DNA from: Qingshengfaniella alkalisoli
GTDB lineage: Bacteria > Pseudomonadota > Alphaproteobacteria > Rhodobacterales > Rhodobacteraceae
Reading direction: 5' to 3'
DNA: 64,000 bases
Assembly (NCBI RefSeq): GCF_007855645.1
Contig: NZ_CP042261.1
Location: 1,879,501 to 1,943,500, forward strand
Every line of letters starts with the position of its first letter. The first letter of the stretch is position 1. A program made the position numbers and the translations under genes. Positions 10,261-20,885 of the stretch are shown here, one piece after another. The notes under the pieces were generated by a model. That model was not told the DNA's origin and made no database searches. It worked only from the letters and a program-made list of their open reading frames with translations.

Positions 10261-10958
10261 TCTTCACCGATTTTTCCAAGGCGCTGGCACAGATGGGCGA
10301 TCCGCGCTTTCGCAAGGTGCTGTTCGCAGGACTTGGCCTGACCGTCGGCCTGTTCATCGCCTTCTATATCGGGATCGTCTGGCTTGTCGGCGCGGTTTTT
10401 CCCGATGTGATCACCCTGCCTTTCGTCGGCGAGGTCACCTTCCTGCAGGACGTGGCATCTGGCGCGTCCCTGCTGGCCGCGATGGGGCTGTCGGTGTTCC
10501 TGATGGTTCCCGTGGCCTCCGCCTTCACCGGTCTGTTCCTGGACGAGGTCGCGGACGCCGTCGAAGGAGAACACTACCCCTGGCTGTCGCAAGCCCCCCG
10601 CGCGCCGTTCCTGACGACAGTCGCAGACACCATCGCATTTCTGGGCGTCATGCTGGTGGCGAACATCGTGGCACTGGCGTTGTATCTCGCGCTGCCGCCG
10701 CTCGCGCCCGTGATCTTCTGGACGCTGAACGGCTATCTTCTGGGGCGCGAATACTTCCAGCTCGTCGCCATGCGCCGCCTTGGGCGTGACGGGGCCGCGC
10801 AGATGCGCCGCAAATACGCGGGCCGGATCTGGTTTGCAGGCGGGCTAATGGCGCTGCCCCTATCCATTCCTCTGGTCAACCTGCTGATCCCGATCCTTGG
10901 CGCAGCGACCTTCACTCACCTGTATCATCGTCTGTCAAAGGATGCATGTGGTTCATGA
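10257..10958 (+). CDS. EI24/CysZ-like integral membrane protein
   Basis: The GTG start at 10257 overlaps the nitroreductase stop (GTGA), giving 233 residues with four or more membrane spans. The conserved helical hairpin FTGLFLDEVADAVEGEHYP and the late WTLNGYLLGREYFQLVAMRR block are typical of the EI24/CysZ group; CysZ itself is a sulfate permease. Whether this paralogue moves sulfate is not shown. Its 3' end overlaps the convergent DUF1467 gene by 47 bases. Confidence 0.82.
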   Translation: MIFTDFSKALAQMGDPRFRKVLFAGLGLTVGLFIAFYIGIVWLVGAVFPDVITLPFVGEVTFLQDVASGASLLAAMGLSVFLMVPVASAFTGLFLDEVADAVEGEHYPWLSQAPRAPFLTTVADTIAFLGVMLVANIVALALYLALPPLAPVIFWTLNGYLLGREYFQLVAMRRLGRDGAAQMRRKYAGRIWFAGGLMALPLSIPLVNLLIPILGAATFTHLYHRLSKDACGS

Positions 10959-11205
10959 CATCAATGTCGCGAACCGTAATCGTACCCGATGCAATGATGC
11001 CGAAAATGATTGCCCACAGAACCAGCGTCACGACGGTGGTGATGCGGGCCTTCTTGCCGATATTGGGGTTCACCGGCGACGAGACATGAGTCCCCGGCAC
11101 GCATTCCCCCACATCGCCCTGTGTCTTCAACCGGATCGGCAAGGCGCACAGAAACGTCATGAACCAGATCACGGCGAACAGGACGATGGCTCCGGTAATA
11201 CTCAT
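10912..11205 (-). CDS. DUF1467 small membrane protein
   Basis: This 97-residue protein has two membrane spans (about residues 5-25 and 54-75) joined by a short LPIRLKTQGDVGECVPGT segment typical of DUF1467, a family largely found in alphaproteobacteria. It overlaps the preceding epimerase gene by four bases, so the pair is translationally coupled. This linkage of DUF1467 with methylmalonyl-CoA epimerase is recalled as common in the group. Confidence 0.87.
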   Translation of the reverse strand: MSITGAIVLFAVIWFMTFLCALPIRLKTQGDVGECVPGTHVSSPVNPNIGKKARITTVVTLVLWAIIFGIIASGTITVRDIDVMNHMHPLTDDDTGE

Positions 11206-11609
11206 TTGGGTTGCTCCAGTTCGATCAGGCAGCCGTTGAAATCCTTGGGGTGCAGGAACAGCACGGGATGACCATGCGCGCCGGTCCTGGGCTGCCCGTC
11301 CCCCAGCACGCGCGCACCTTCCGCCAACAGACGGTTTCGCGCGGCAAGGATATCGTCGACCTCATAGCAGATGTGATGGATGCCGCCCGCAGGCGACTTG
11401 TCCAGAAAAGCGGCAATCGGGCTGTCCGTGCCAAGCGGGCTCATCAATTCGATCCGCGTATTCGGCAGGTCAACGAACACCACCGTCACCCCGTGATCCG
11501 GCAAGTCATGCGGCCCGCCAACCTCGGCCCCCAGCATCTGCCGGTATTGCGCAGCGGCAGCGCCCAGATCCGGCACCGCGATAGCCACATGGTTCAAACG
11601 ACCGATCAT
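11202..11609 (-). CDS. mce: Methylmalonyl-CoA epimerase
   Basis: This 135-residue VOC-superfamily protein starts MIGRLNHVAIAVPDL and carries the metal-ligand positions of the family: His near residue 7, TRIELMSPLG near 53, GGIHHICYEVDD near 76 and the final Glu in CLIELEQP. It interconverts (2S)- and (2R)-methylmalonyl-CoA between propionyl-CoA carboxylase and methylmalonyl-CoA mutase. Neither partner gene is nearby. It is coupled to the DUF1467 gene. Confidence 0.92.
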   Translation of the reverse strand: MIGRLNHVAIAVPDLGAAAAQYRQMLGAEVGGPHDLPDHGVTVVFVDLPNTRIELMSPLGTDSPIAAFLDKSPAGGIHHICYEVDDILAARNRLLAEGARVLGDGQPRTGAHGHPVLFLHPKDFNGCLIELEQPK

Positions 11610-11751
11610 GTCATTCCCTGGAAAATTTCTCCGGGCCTTATCTGCCTGTCGCCGCGCGGTTGCAAGCGGTGCGAAAATTCGTCGCGGTTAACGCACCGTT
11701 CACCAAAACCTGCTGGAAATCGGAACAGCAGATAAACGGGAGACGCGCAGA

Positions 11752-12477
11752 ATGAGCGATTCTATCGACGAGTTGATCACATCCCCCCGCCCCACCGCCA
11801 TGCGGCCCTTGCTGGGACTGACCATCCTCCTGGTCGAAGACAGCCGCTTCGCATCCGAAGCCATCAGACTGCTATGCCTGCGTAGCGGAGCGCGCATCCG
11901 TCGTGCGGACTGTCTGGCGTCCGCACGGCGCCATCTGCAAACCTACCGCCCCGCCGTGGTCATTGTCGACCTGGGCCTGCCCGACGGTTCGGGCGCCGAT
12001 TTGATCCGCGAACTGTCCCGCCCCGGCGGCCGCGATCACAGCCCCGCCATCGTCGCCACCAGCGGCGATGACTTGGCCGCGCACCGTGCGCTGACCGTCG
12101 GTGCACAGGCGTTTCTCAGCAAACCAGTCGAGAACCTCGGCGTCTTTCAGGAAGCCATCCTGCGGCTTTTACCGGAAGAAGCCCGCCCCCGCGGACCCCG
12201 GATGATCGACGGCGATCCGGTTCAACCTGACGAGTTGGCCCTGCATGACGATCTTGCCCATGTCGCCGATCTGCTGAACAGCAAGGACGCTCCCCAAACG
12301 CTTGATTACATATCGCAGTTTCTGGATGGCATCGCGCGCAGTGCCAAGGATGCCGGCCTGACCGAAGTAAGCGCAACGCTCGCCCGAATGCGCGACGATG
12401 GCACGCCTCCCGACCAGGCATTCGGAAAACTGCGCATGGCGATTCAGGAACGGCTGTCACAACGTGCCGCGATTTAA
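11752..12477 (+). CDS. Response regulator with receiver domain and histidine-free C-terminal helical region
   Basis: This 241-residue protein has a complete receiver domain at about residues 22-140: the acidic pair in LLVEDSR, the phospho-acceptor Asp in VVIVDLGLPDGSG, the Thr/Ser site in IVATSGD and Lys in FLSKPVE. The C-terminal 100 residues are helical and hold no DNA-binding motif. They resemble an Hpt-like bundle in length, but only one His is present, in ALHDDLAHV. It may act as a phospho-relay intermediate or through protein contacts. No kinase is adjacent. The last four bases overlap the convergent DUF1993 gene. Confidence 0.85.
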   Translation: MSDSIDELITSPRPTAMRPLLGLTILLVEDSRFASEAIRLLCLRSGARIRRADCLASARRHLQTYRPAVVIVDLGLPDGSGADLIRELSRPGGRDHSPAIVATSGDDLAAHRALTVGAQAFLSKPVENLGVFQEAILRLLPEEARPRGPRMIDGDPVQPDELALHDDLAHVADLLNSKDAPQTLDYISQFLDGIARSAKDAGLTEVSATLARMRDDGTPPDQAFGKLRMAIQERLSQRAAI

Positions 12478-12995
12478 CGCTCGAACGAAAACCCCTGCGG
12501 ATAGACGTGCAGCCCGTCGAAATCAGCCTTGCCCAAATCCAGCCCCGCCTGCCGCAACCCGGCATAAGCCATCGACAGATGGAACATCATGTTCGGCAAC
12601 CCGTATTGGCACAGGAAGGCCCACGCATCCTGATCGAGATCGGCAAAGCCCGCGCGATGGGCATATCTGCGGTCCGTGGCATCGACGAACGCCTCCGGCG
12701 ACAACGCATCCAGCGCCGCACGTGAGCGGCCCACAAACCCGCGCAACCCGTCCAGATCGGGCGTGACATCGGAAAAATCGGGAACGTCCCGCCCCGCCAG
12801 CGCCATCGCGATCCGCAGCGAAAACCCCGCGGCCGTCCGCAGCTGCACACCCACCGGGAACATATCAGGCGCCAACCGCGCAGACAGGAACGCCGCCCCG
12901 TCCGGAGCGGCGTCGATCTTGTCCAGCAGCGTATCCACCCGCGCCAGATAGTGCAGGAAAACCGGAACCGACGCGGTGTAAATCGCCGGTTCCAT
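12474..12995 (-). CDS. DUF1993 family protein
   Basis: This 173-residue protein shows the DUF1993 pattern: YTASVPVFLHYLARVDTLLD at the start, RLAPDMFPVGVQLRTAAGF in the middle and FHLSMAYAGLRQAGLDLGK near the end. The family is a four-helix DinB-like fold of unknown function. It lies four bases downstream of aspS on the same strand and is probably co-transcribed with it. Confidence 0.88.
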   Translation of the reverse strand: MEPAIYTASVPVFLHYLARVDTLLDKIDAAPDGAAFLSARLAPDMFPVGVQLRTAAGFSLRIAMALAGRDVPDFSDVTPDLDGLRGFVGRSRAALDALSPEAFVDATDRRYAHRAGFADLDQDAWAFLCQYGLPNMMFHLSMAYAGLRQAGLDLGKADFDGLHVYPQGFSFER

Positions 12996-12999
12996 CGGC

Positions 13000-14781
13000 T
13001 TAGTCCTGCTCGATGACGCGCAGGTTCAACTCGCGCAGTTGTTCGTTCGTCGGCTCGCTCGGTGCGGCCATCATCAGGTCTTCGGCGCGCTGGTTCATCG
13101 GGAACATGATGACCTCGCGGATGTTCGCCTCTTCGGCCAGCAGCATCACGATACGGTCGATCCCCGCCGCGCAACCTCCGTGGGGCGGTGCACCATATTG
13201 GAACGCGTTGACCATGCCGCCGAAGCGCTTGCGCACCTCGTTTTCGCCATAGCCTGCGATCTCGAACGCCTTGAACATGATCTCCGGGCGGTGGTTCCGG
13301 ATCGCGCCCGACACCAGCTCATAGCCGTTGCACGCCAAGTCGTACTGGAAGCCCAGCACATCCAGCGGATCGCCGTCCAGCGCGTCCATGCCACCCTGCG
13401 GCATCGAGAACGGGTTGTGCTCGAAATCGATCTTGCCGGTTTCTTCGTCCTTCTCGTAAATCGGGAAATCCACGATCCACGCGAATGCGAAACGGTCCGT
13501 GTCGGTCAGGCCCAGCTCATCGCCGATCACCGTGCGCGCCTTGCCGGCAACGGTTTCGAACGATGACGGTTTGCCACCCAGGAAGAACGCCGCATCGCCG
13601 ACCTCTAGCCCAAGCTGCTGGCGGATCGCCTCGGTGCGCTCCGGCCCGATATTCTTGGCCAGCGGACCGGCGGCTTCCATGCCATCGCCCTGATCGCGCC
13701 AGAAGATATACCCCATCCCCGGCAGACCCTGTTCCTGCGCAAACTTGTTCATCCGGTCACAGAACTTGCGCGACCCGCCCTTGGGCGCGGGAATGGCGCG
13801 GATCTCGGTGCCGTCCTGTTCCAGCAGCTTGGCAAAGATCGCGAAACCCGACCCGCGGAAGTGATCGCTCACGACCTGCATCTTGATCGGGTTGCGCAAA
13901 TCGGGCTTGTCGGTGCCATACCAAAGCGCCGCATCGCGATAGCTGATCTGCGGCCACTCGGCCGGGTTGTCCACCTTCTTGCCGCCGCCGAATTCCTCGA
14001 ACACACCGGCCAGAACGGGCGACACCGTGTCGAACACATCCTGCTGGGTGACGAACGACATCTCCATGTCGAGCTGGTAGAAATCGGTCGGCGACCGGTC
14101 AGCACGGGGGTCTTCATCACGGAAACACGGCGCGATCTGGAAATACTTGTCGAAGCCCGACACCATGATCAGCTGCTTGAACTGCTGCGGCGCCTGCGGC
14201 AGCGCATAGAACTTGCCCGGATGCAGACGCGACGGCACAAGGAAATCACGCGCACCTTCAGGGCTGGACGCGGTGATGATCGGCGTCTGGAATTCGCGGA
14301 ATTCCTTGTCCCACATGCGCTTGCGGATCGATGCCACGACGTCCGAACGCATCTTCATGTTGCGCTGCAACTTCTCGCGTCGCAGGTCCAGGTAACGGTA
14401 TTTCAGGCGCGTCTCTTCGGGGTATTCCTGATCGCCGAACACGATCAGCGGCAACTCACCCGCCGCGCCCAGAACTTCCATATCCTTGATGTAGACTTCG
14501 ATCTCACCCGTCGGCAGCTTGGTGTTGATCAGGCTTTCGTCGCGCGCCTTCACCACCCCGTCGATGCGGATGCACCACTCGGACCGCACCTTTTCCACCT
14601 CGGCGAAAACCGGGCTGTCGCTGTCGGCCAGAACTTGCGTGATGCCAAAGTGGTCGCGCAGGTCGATGAACAGAACGCCGCCGTGATCTCGTACCCGATG
14701 GACCCAACCGGAGAGGCGAACGGTATCGCCGACATTCGCTTTCGTCAGCTGATCGCAAGTATGGGAACGGTACGCGTGCAT
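13000..14781 (-). CDS. aspS: Aspartyl-tRNA synthetase
   Basis: This 593-residue class-II synthetase charges tRNA-Asp. An N-terminal OB-fold anticodon domain ([19 protein letters not shown]) is followed by the catalytic domain with motif 2 ([10 protein letters not shown]), a GAD insertion domain and motif 3 ([10 protein letters not shown]). The length is that of the bacterial type. Whether it also charges tRNA-Asn depends on a GatCAB that cannot be seen here. It is followed by the DUF1993 gene. Confidence 0.96.
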   Translation of the reverse strand: MHAYRSHTCDQLTKANVGDTVRLSGWVHRVRDHGGVLFIDLRDHFGITQVLADSDSPVFAEVEKVRSEWCIRIDGVVKARDESLINTKLPTGEIEVYIKDMEVLGAAGELPLIVFGDQEYPEETRLKYRYLDLRREKLQRNMKMRSDVVASIRKRMWDKEFREFQTPIITASSPEGARDFLVPSRLHPGKFYALPQAPQQFKQLIMVSGFDKYFQIAPCFRDEDPRADRSPTDFYQLDMEMSFVTQQDVFDTVSPVLAGVFEEFGGGKKVDNPAEWPQISYRDAALWYGTDKPDLRNPIKMQVVSDHFRGSGFAIFAKLLEQDGTEIRAIPAPKGGSRKFCDRMNKFAQEQGLPGMGYIFWRDQGDGMEAAGPLAKNIGPERTEAIRQQLGLEVGDAAFFLGGKPSSFETVAGKARTVIGDELGLTDTDRFAFAWIVDFPIYEKDEETGKIDFEHNPFSMPQGGMDALDGDPLDVLGFQYDLACNGYELVSGAIRNHRPEIMFKAFEIAGYGENEVRKRFGGMVNAFQYGAPPHGGCAAGIDRIVMLLAEEANIREVIMFPMNQRAEDLMMAAPSEPTNEQLRELNLRVIEQD

Positions 14782-14840
14782 CTGTCATATCCCTCGGGGT
14801 TTGGGGTTCCGCGCCGATACACAGGGTTGAGGGGGTCTTG

Positions 14841-15485
14841 TCAAGCGATGGGGGCCATCCGCACGGGAATCAGCCCCCGCAAAGAGTTGCCCATGAACGC
14901 TTCCGTCGCGTCTTTCAGGTCATCGAGCGTCAGAACCGCCTCGCGCCACCCCGATTGCAGCAGGCTTTGCCGCAACACGCCGGGCAGCAACCCGCAAGAC
15001 AGCGCGGGCGTCACATGCCGCCCGTCCGCCGTGACAACGAACAGATTGCTGATCGTGCCTTCGCACAGCTCGCCCCGTTCGTTCAAAAACAGCCATTCAT
15101 CCACCCCGGGCGGCAGATCGGCGCGCGCCTCGTCATAGATCACCCGATTGGTCGTCTTGATGCCTAACCAGGGATCGTCCGAGCGAAGCCGCGCCTCGGC
15201 AATTTTCACTGTCCAGAACGGCGGATTGCGTGGCAGAGATGCAGTCGTCACCTCTACCTCGCCCGTCGCATCCAGCGTCAAGCGCAGCCGCTGAGGATTT
15301 TCACAATCCCCCACCAACGCCGCCGCGACCCGATCCGCGTCGAACGGGTAGCCCAGGCTTGCCGCGCCCGCCCGCAGCCGCGCCATGTGGAATGACAGCA
15401 GGCCGATACCCTCGCCCGGCCATCGGCCCATCGTTTCAATCAGCTTGCAATCGGCCGGGACATGTCCGCAAAACGCGCTTTCCAC
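14841..15485 (-). CDS. pabC: Aminodeoxychorismate lyase-like class-IV aminotransferase
   Basis: The protein has 214 residues if it starts at GTG 15485, which lies inside the end of pabB and opens the conserved segment VESAFCG then LIETMGRW. Landmarks are the PLP-lysine region GIKTTNRVIYDEAR near residue 115, NERGELCEGTISNLF near 148 and the late GNSLRGLIPV. It would convert 4-amino-4-deoxychorismate to p-aminobenzoate and pyruvate for folate. The 46-base overlap with pabB implies tight translational coupling. ATG 15431 is an alternative start. Confidence 0.85.
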   Translation of the reverse strand: MESAFCGHVPADCKLIETMGRWPGEGIGLLSFHMARLRAGAASLGYPFDADRVAAALVGDCENPQRLRLTLDATGEVEVTTASLPRNPPFWTVKIAEARLRSDDPWLGIKTTNRVIYDEARADLPPGVDEWLFLNERGELCEGTISNLFVVTADGRHVTPALSCGLLPGVLRQSLLQSGWREAVLTLDDLKDATEAFMGNSLRGLIPVRMAPIA

Positions 15486-16549
15486 AGGGCTTCCTCGTAT
15501 TCCTTGTCGGCAGTGGAATCCCACACGACCCCGCCACCCACGTTCAACGTCGCACGATTTCCGTCCAGCATCAGCGTACGAATGGCCACATTGAATTCGG
15601 CCCGTCCGTCCGGCGCAACCCAGCCTATGGACCCGCAATATATATCGCGTGGTGCAGGCTCCAACTCGCGGATGATTTCCATCGCCCGCAGCTTGGGTGC
15701 ACCTGTAATGGACCCGCAGGGGAACAACGCCCGCAATATCTGCTCCAGCCCCGCATTATTGCGCAACCTGGCCGTGATCCGCGACACCATCTGATGCACG
15801 GTGGTGTAGCTTTCGACCGTAAACAAGTCCGGCACCTTGACCGATCCCGCCTGAGACACCCGTGACAAATCGTTGCGCAGCAGGTCAACGATCATCAGGT
15901 TTTCGGCGCGGTTCTTTTCATCCACCGCCAGCCAATCCCGATTGGCCGCGTCCTGGGTCGCATCCAGCGCACGCGGCATGGTGCCTTTCATCGGCTTCGT
16001 CTCAATCATCCCGTTCTGGACGCGGAAGAACAACTCCGGCGATCGGCACAGGATCGCGGGCAGATCCTCCTGCTCGATCAACGCGCCGTGACCCACCGGC
16101 TGACGTGCCGCCAGCGCTCCGTATAGCCCTGCGGCAGATCCTTCGGCGTTTGCTTCCATGGGAAATGTGAGATTGGCCTGATAGACATCCCCCGCCGCTA
16201 TATAATCATGTAGCCGCGCGAAGGCCTCCGCGTACCGGTCCGCTGACCACGCAGGCGTCGGTGCCAGCAACGACCCGGCAGCTTCGGGCATCTGCGCATC
16301 CTGAGGACCGTCGAACACGCCAAACCGCAGCAACGGCAACCGTCGCCCCCGGGGCATCAGTGACAACAGTCGCGGCTCCAGCGCATAGCCAAGCTCATAG
16401 CTGCAATACCCCGCCAGCCAGCCATCCGCCCTGCCGAGCGCCTCAAGCGCATCCGGCACGTCAGCGGGCGCCCATGCCTCGATGATCCGGCGGGGCTGCT
16501 CAAAGCGCAACGGCCCGCCCGATGGCCCTATGTCAAAGAATATCTGCAA
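15440..16549 (-). CDS. pabB: Aminodeoxychorismate synthase component I
   Basis: This 369-residue chorismate-binding enzyme makes 4-amino-4-deoxychorismate from chorismate. Visible motifs are SPELFFRVQNG, IETKPMKGTMPR, EKNRAENLMIVDLLRNDLS and FPCGSITGAPKLRAMEII. The C-terminal CSSIGWV-like block reads YCGSIGWVAPDGRAEFNVAIR. The N-terminal domain is shorter than in TrpE. The glutaminase subunit PabA is not encoded nearby. The gene overlaps pabC and is divergent from carB. Confidence 0.93.
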   Translation of the reverse strand: MQIFFDIGPSGGPLRFEQPRRIIEAWAPADVPDALEALGRADGWLAGYCSYELGYALEPRLLSLMPRGRRLPLLRFGVFDGPQDAQMPEAAGSLLAPTPAWSADRYAEAFARLHDYIAAGDVYQANLTFPMEANAEGSAAGLYGALAARQPVGHGALIEQEDLPAILCRSPELFFRVQNGMIETKPMKGTMPRALDATQDAANRDWLAVDEKNRAENLMIVDLLRNDLSRVSQAGSVKVPDLFTVESYTTVHQMVSRITARLRNNAGLEQILRALFPCGSITGAPKLRAMEIIRELEPAPRDIYCGSIGWVAPDGRAEFNVAIRTLMLDGNRATLNVGGGVVWDSTADKEYEEALWKARFADMSRPIAS

Positions 16550-16726
16550 CTTTCATCCGTCATTCGATACAGTCGGGGCATAGCGAAGGCGCAACGCGGC
16601 GAACAGTGCAAATCCGTCGCGTAAGAATCCCCTCACTTCCCCTTGCACCTTGGCCGACTCCGTCTATAACCCCCAACAATTTGGGCGCGCCATCGCCAGC
16701 ATCCGTCAATAAAATATGAGGGTCCC

Positions 16727-19700
16727 ATGCCGAAGAGAACCGACATCCAGTCGATCATGATCATCGGGGCGGGGCCGATCATTATCGGTCAGGCCTGCGA
16801 ATTCGACTACTCCGGCGCTCAGGCATGCAAGGCGCTGCGCGAAGAAGGCTACCGCGTCATCCTGGTGAACTCGAACCCGGCCACGATCATGACCGATCCG
16901 GGCCTGGCCGACGCCACCTATATCGAGCCGATCACACCCGAAGTCGTCGCGAAGATCATCGAAAAGGAACGCCCCGACGCGCTGCTGCCCACGATGGGTG
17001 GACAGACGGGCCTGAACACGTCTCTGGCGCTCGCGGATATGGGCGTGTTGCACAAATACGGCGTGGAACTCATCGGCGCGAACCGTCAGGCCATCGAGAT
17101 GGCCGAGGATCGCAAGCTGTTCCGCGAAGCCATGGACCGAATTGGGCTGGAGAACCCCAAAGCCACCATCGCCAACACGATGGATGAATGCATGGCCGCG
17201 CTCGAACATGTCGGCCTTCCCGCGATCATCCGCCCTGCCTTCACACTGGGCGGCACGGGCGGTGGCATCGCGTACAACCGTGACGACTACGAACTGTATT
17301 GCCGCACGGGTCTTGAAGCCTCCCCCGTCAGTCAGATCCTGATCGACGAAAGCCTTCTGGGCTGGAAAGAATTCGAGATGGAGGTCGTTCGCGACAAAGC
17401 CGACAACGCCATCATCGTCTGCGCCATTGAAAACGTTGATCCCATGGGCGTGCATACTGGCGACTCGGTCACCGTCGCTCCCGCGCTGACGCTCACGGAC
17501 AAGGAATACCAGATCATGCGCAATGGCTCGATCGCCGTTCTGCGTGAAATCGGCGTAGAAACCGGCGGTTCGAACGTGCAATGGGCGATCAACCCCGAAG
17601 ACGGCCGGATGGTCGTCATCGAAATGAACCCCCGCGTGTCGCGGTCCTCGGCGCTGGCGTCCAAGGCCACGGGCTTTCCCATCGCCAAGATCGCCGCGAA
17701 GCTGGCCGTGGGTTATACGCTGGATGAACTGGACAACGACATCACCGGCGTCACCCCCGCCAGCTTCGAGCCCAGCATTGACTATGTCGTCACCAAGATC
17801 CCCCGCTTTGCATTCGAGAAATTCCCCGGCGCCAAACCCGAACTGACCACCGCGATGAAATCCGTGGGCGAAGTCATGTCTATCGGTCGCACCATTCACG
17901 AATCGCTCCAAAAGGCGCTGGCGTCGATGGAAACGGGCCTGGCCGGCTTTGACGAAATCGCCATCGAGGGCATGCCGCCTGTAGACCAGATCACCACCGG
18001 GCCGATGCCGGGGCGCGAGCATATCGCCATCCGCATCGGCAAGGACGCCGACAGCCAGCAGGCCATCGACAAGGCCATGACCAAGGCGCTGTCGCTGAAA
18101 ACCCCCGACCGCCTGCGCGTCATCGCCGAAGCCATGCGGTTCGGCTTCACCGATGACGAGATCAACGAAATCAATGCCTTCGATCCGTGGTTCCTCGCCC
18201 GTATCCGCGAAATCGTGGAAACCGAAGCCGATGTGCGCAAGAACGGCCTACCGCTCGATGCCGACGGCCTGCGCAAGCTCAAGATGATGGGCTTCACCGA
18301 TATGCGTCTGGCCAAGCTGACGGGCCGCGACGAAGGTCAGGTCCGCCGCGCCCGCCACAATCTGGGCGTCACCGCCGTGTTCAAGCGCATCGACACCTGC
18401 GCCGCCGAATTCGAGGCGCAGACACCCTACATGTATTCGACCTATGAAACCCCCGTCATGGGCGACGTCGAATGTGAATCCCGGCCCTCGGACGCCAAGA
18501 AGGTCGTGATTCTCGGCGGCGGCCCGAACCGGATCGGCCAGGGGATCGAGTTCGACTATTGCTGCTGTCACGCCTGTTTCGCACTGACCGAAGCGGGTTT
18601 CGAAACCATCATGGTCAACTGCAACCCGGAAACAGTGTCCACCGACTACGACACCTCGGACCGGCTGTATTTCGAGCCGCTGACATTTGAACATGTCATG
18701 GAAATCCTGCGGGTCGAACAGGAAAAGGGCACGCTGCACGGCGTCATCGTCCAGTTCGGCGGGCAGACACCGCTGAAACTCGCCAACGACCTCGAAGCCG
18801 CCGGTATTCCGATCCTGGGCACAACGCCCGACGCGATCGACCTGGCCGAAGATCGCGAACGCTTCCAGCAGCTTGTCGAAAAGCTGGGCCTGAAACAGCC
18901 CAAGAATGCCATCGCCCAATCGGATGATGAAGCCATGAAGGCCGCGGAAACCATCGGCTTCCCGCTGGTGATCCGCCCCTCCTACGTGCTGGGGGGCCGC
19001 GCGATGGAAATCGTCCGCGACACCGCGCATCTGGAACGCTACATCAACGAAGCCGTCGTCGTCTCCGGCAAGTCGCCCGTCCTGCTCGACAGCTATCTGT
19101 CCGGCGCAACCGAGATTGATGTCGATGCGCTGTGCGACGGTGAAAACGTCCATGTCGCGGGCATCATGCAGCACATCGAAGAAGCGGGCGTGCATTCCGG
19201 CGACTCCGCCTGTTCGCTGCCACCCTATTCGTTGTCCGAAGGCATCATCGAGGAACTCGAACGCCAGACCCGCGCCCTGGCGCTCGGCCTGAACGTCGTC
19301 GGCCTGATGAACGTGCAGTTCGCGGTGAAGGACGGCACGATCTACCTGATCGAGGTCAACCCGCGCGCGTCGCGCACCGTGCCCTTCGTGGCCAAGGCCG
19401 TGGGCAGCCCGATTGCATCCATCGCCGCACGCGTGATGGCCGGCGCCAAGCTGACGGAATTCGATCTGGTCTCGCCCCGCACCGAACGCTTCAACGTCAA
19501 GGAAGTCGTCCTGCCCTTCGCCCGCTTCCCCGGCGTGGACACGGTCCTCGGGCCGGAGATGCGGTCCACCGGCGAAGTCATGGGATCGGACGATGATTTC
19601 CACATGGCCTTCCTGAAGGCGCAAATGGGCGCAGGCGCAGCCCTTCCCAGCGAAGGCAAGGTGTTCGTATCCGTCCGCGAAGCCGACAAGACCGATCAAC

Positions 19701-20044
19701 TGGTCGAAATGGCGCAGGCCCTGTCCGATCTTGGCTTCACCGTGATCGCCACGCGCGGTACGGCAACTTTCCTGAAGGACCACGGCGTCGCCACGGAAAT
19801 CGTGAACAAGGTCTATGAAGGCCGCCCGCATATCGTCGACATTATCAAGAACGGCGACATTGCCCTGGTGATGAACTCCACCGAAGGTAATCAGGCCGTG
19901 GAAGACAGCCGCGATATGCGCTCCGCCGCGCTGAACGCCCGCATCCCCTATTTCACCACGCTCGCCGCATCACACGCCGCAGCGATGGCAATGAAGGGCC
20001 GCGGCGAAAAGGAAATCGAGGTCCGCTCGCTGCAAGGCGCCTGA
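16727..20044 (+). CDS. carB: Carbamoyl-phosphate synthase large subunit
   Basis: This 1105-residue enzyme makes carbamoyl phosphate for arginine and pyrimidine synthesis. It contains two ATP-grasp halves. The first starts [20 protein letters not shown]; the second starts near residue 590 at [19 protein letters not shown]. They are separated by an oligomerisation domain. The C-terminal 140 residues form an MGS-like allosteric domain ([20 protein letters not shown]). About 30 residues of insertion relative to the E. coli protein is usual in alphaproteobacteria. carA is not in the window. Large mirror frames on the other strand are codon-bias shadows. Confidence 0.97.
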   Translation: MPKRTDIQSIMIIGAGPIIIGQACEFDYSGAQACKALREEGYRVILVNSNPATIMTDPGLADATYIEPITPEVVAKIIEKERPDALLPTMGGQTGLNTSLALADMGVLHKYGVELIGANRQAIEMAEDRKLFREAMDRIGLENPKATIANTMDECMAALEHVGLPAIIRPAFTLGGTGGGIAYNRDDYELYCRTGLEASPVSQILIDESLLGWKEFEMEVVRDKADNAIIVCAIENVDPMGVHTGDSVTVAPALTLTDKEYQIMRNGSIAVLREIGVETGGSNVQWAINPEDGRMVVIEMNPRVSRSSALASKATGFPIAKIAAKLAVGYTLDELDNDITGVTPASFEPSIDYVVTKIPRFAFEKFPGAKPELTTAMKSVGEVMSIGRTIHESLQKALASMETGLAGFDEIAIEGMPPVDQITTGPMPGREHIAIRIGKDADSQQAIDKAMTKALSLKTPDRLRVIAEAMRFGFTDDEINEINAFDPWFLARIREIVETEADVRKNGLPLDADGLRKLKMMGFTDMRLAKLTGRDEGQVRRARHNLGVTAVFKRIDTCAAEFEAQTPYMYSTYETPVMGDVECESRPSDAKKVVILGGGPNRIGQGIEFDYCCCHACFALTEAGFETIMVNCNPETVSTDYDTSDRLYFEPLTFEHVMEILRVEQEKGTLHGVIVQFGGQTPLKLANDLEAAGIPILGTTPDAIDLAEDRERFQQLVEKLGLKQPKNAIAQSDDEAMKAAETIGFPLVIRPSYVLGGRAMEIVRDTAHLERYINEAVVVSGKSPVLLDSYLSGATEIDVDALCDGENVHVAGIMQHIEEAGVHSGDSACSLPPYSLSEGIIEELERQTRALALGLNVVGLMNVQFAVKDGTIYLIEVNPRASRTVPFVAKAVGSPIASIAARVMAGAKLTEFDLVSPRTERFNVKEVVLPFARFPGVDTVLGPEMRSTGEVMGSDDDFHMAFLKAQMGAGAALPSEGKVFVSVREADKTDQLVEMAQALSDLGFTVIATRGTATFLKDHGVATEIVNKVYEGRPHIVDIIKNGDIALVMNSTEGNQAVEDSRDMRSAALNARIPYFTTLAASHAAAMAMKGRGEKEIEVRSLQGA

Positions 20045-20325
20045 ACCTCGCGATCCGGAACATCCGGAACGTCCCATCACACAAAGGGACAGGCAGAAAT
20101 GCCTTCCCGCCGCCGTTTCATCTTCGAACAGGCTCGGACAAACCGAGCCGCTCGACAGTCATTGCCTGGCGGCAAATTATTTCCAGACCTGCCAGAATTG
20201 GCGGGTTAGATGTTGTACGGGCTTTCTCGTCCGGTGCACAAACGGTGTACAGCCTGTGCACGCCGTTCTTGACACCACGCCAACCGATCAGCATGGATTG
20301 AATATCCGCCGCAAAAGGAGCCACC

Positions 20326-20694
20326 ATGCGCCTGCCGATCCTGCTCAGCGCCTTCGCCCTGTCCGCTTGCGTCAACACGATCCTGCCCGAAACCAACGGT
20401 CGAATAGATAACCTGGCGGAATTTCAAGCGACTGCCGGCAATCGCGTCGTCACCAACCAGAACACCCGGATCTGGGTTAGCAAAGGTGGCAGCTTCAACG
20501 GCGTCACCCACGGCAATCGCGTTAAAGGCAACTGGGACTGGCAGAACGGTTTCTGGTGCCGTCAGATCACTGAGCCCGTGGTATCAGACGTGGATTGTCA
20601 GGCATGGTATATGCGCGGCCCCTACGCCACTGTGCGCCGTGATCAGGGCACCGGCGAAGCCCTGTATTTCAAGGTAGATCGTTACGACTACTAA
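20326..20694 (+). CDS. Hypothetical lipoprotein
   Basis: This 122-residue protein starts MRLPILLSAFALSAC, a lipoprotein signal with an LSAC lipobox, preceded by AAAAGGAG. The mature part has Trp- and Asn-rich motifs such as GNWDWQNGFWCRQ and two further Cys residues (WCRQ, DVDCQAW) that may form a disulfide. It resembles small periplasmic proteins of Rhodobacteraceae, but no function can be assigned. The 280 bases upstream contain no gene. Confidence 0.72.
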   Translation: MRLPILLSAFALSACVNTILPETNGRIDNLAEFQATAGNRVVTNQNTRIWVSKGGSFNGVTHGNRVKGNWDWQNGFWCRQITEPVVSDVDCQAWYMRGPYATVRRDQGTGEALYFKVDRYDY

Positions 20695-20758
20695 CCCCCA
20701 TCAAACCACTGAAGCGGCCATCAAGTGCAGAAACTTGAGTATTCCGGCTGGAGGAAAA

Positions 20759-20835
20759 TGGCGCGCTGGGGAGGATTCGAACCCCCGACCCCTTGATTCG
20801 TAGTCAAGTACTCTATCCAACTGAGCTACCAGCGC
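20759..20835 (-). tRNA. tRNA-Arg (anticodon ACG)
   Basis: On the minus strand the 77 bases fold as a complete cloverleaf: acceptor GCGCTGG with CCAGCGC, D-arm GCTCAGTTGGATAGAGT, anticodon loop with ACG in TGACTACGAATCA, T-arm with GGTTCGAATCC, and an encoded CCA. ACG is read as ICG after deamination and decodes CGU, CGC and CGA. There is no sign of an integrated element at its 3' end. Confidence 0.96.
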
Positions 20836-20885
20836 GTCGTGAAGCGTGAACTAGTGGTTCCAAGCCGGGACTGCAAGCAGAAAAT

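Noticed and set aside
13861-15138. Plus-strand frame of 425 codons over aspS and pabC
   Set aside because: It is a shadow of aspS; its composition is Arg/His-rich and no domain is recognisable.
16706-19831. Very long minus-strand reading frames (438 and 527 codons) across carB
   Set aside because: They mirror carB codon by codon, have no family-like motifs, and arise from high-GC codon bias.
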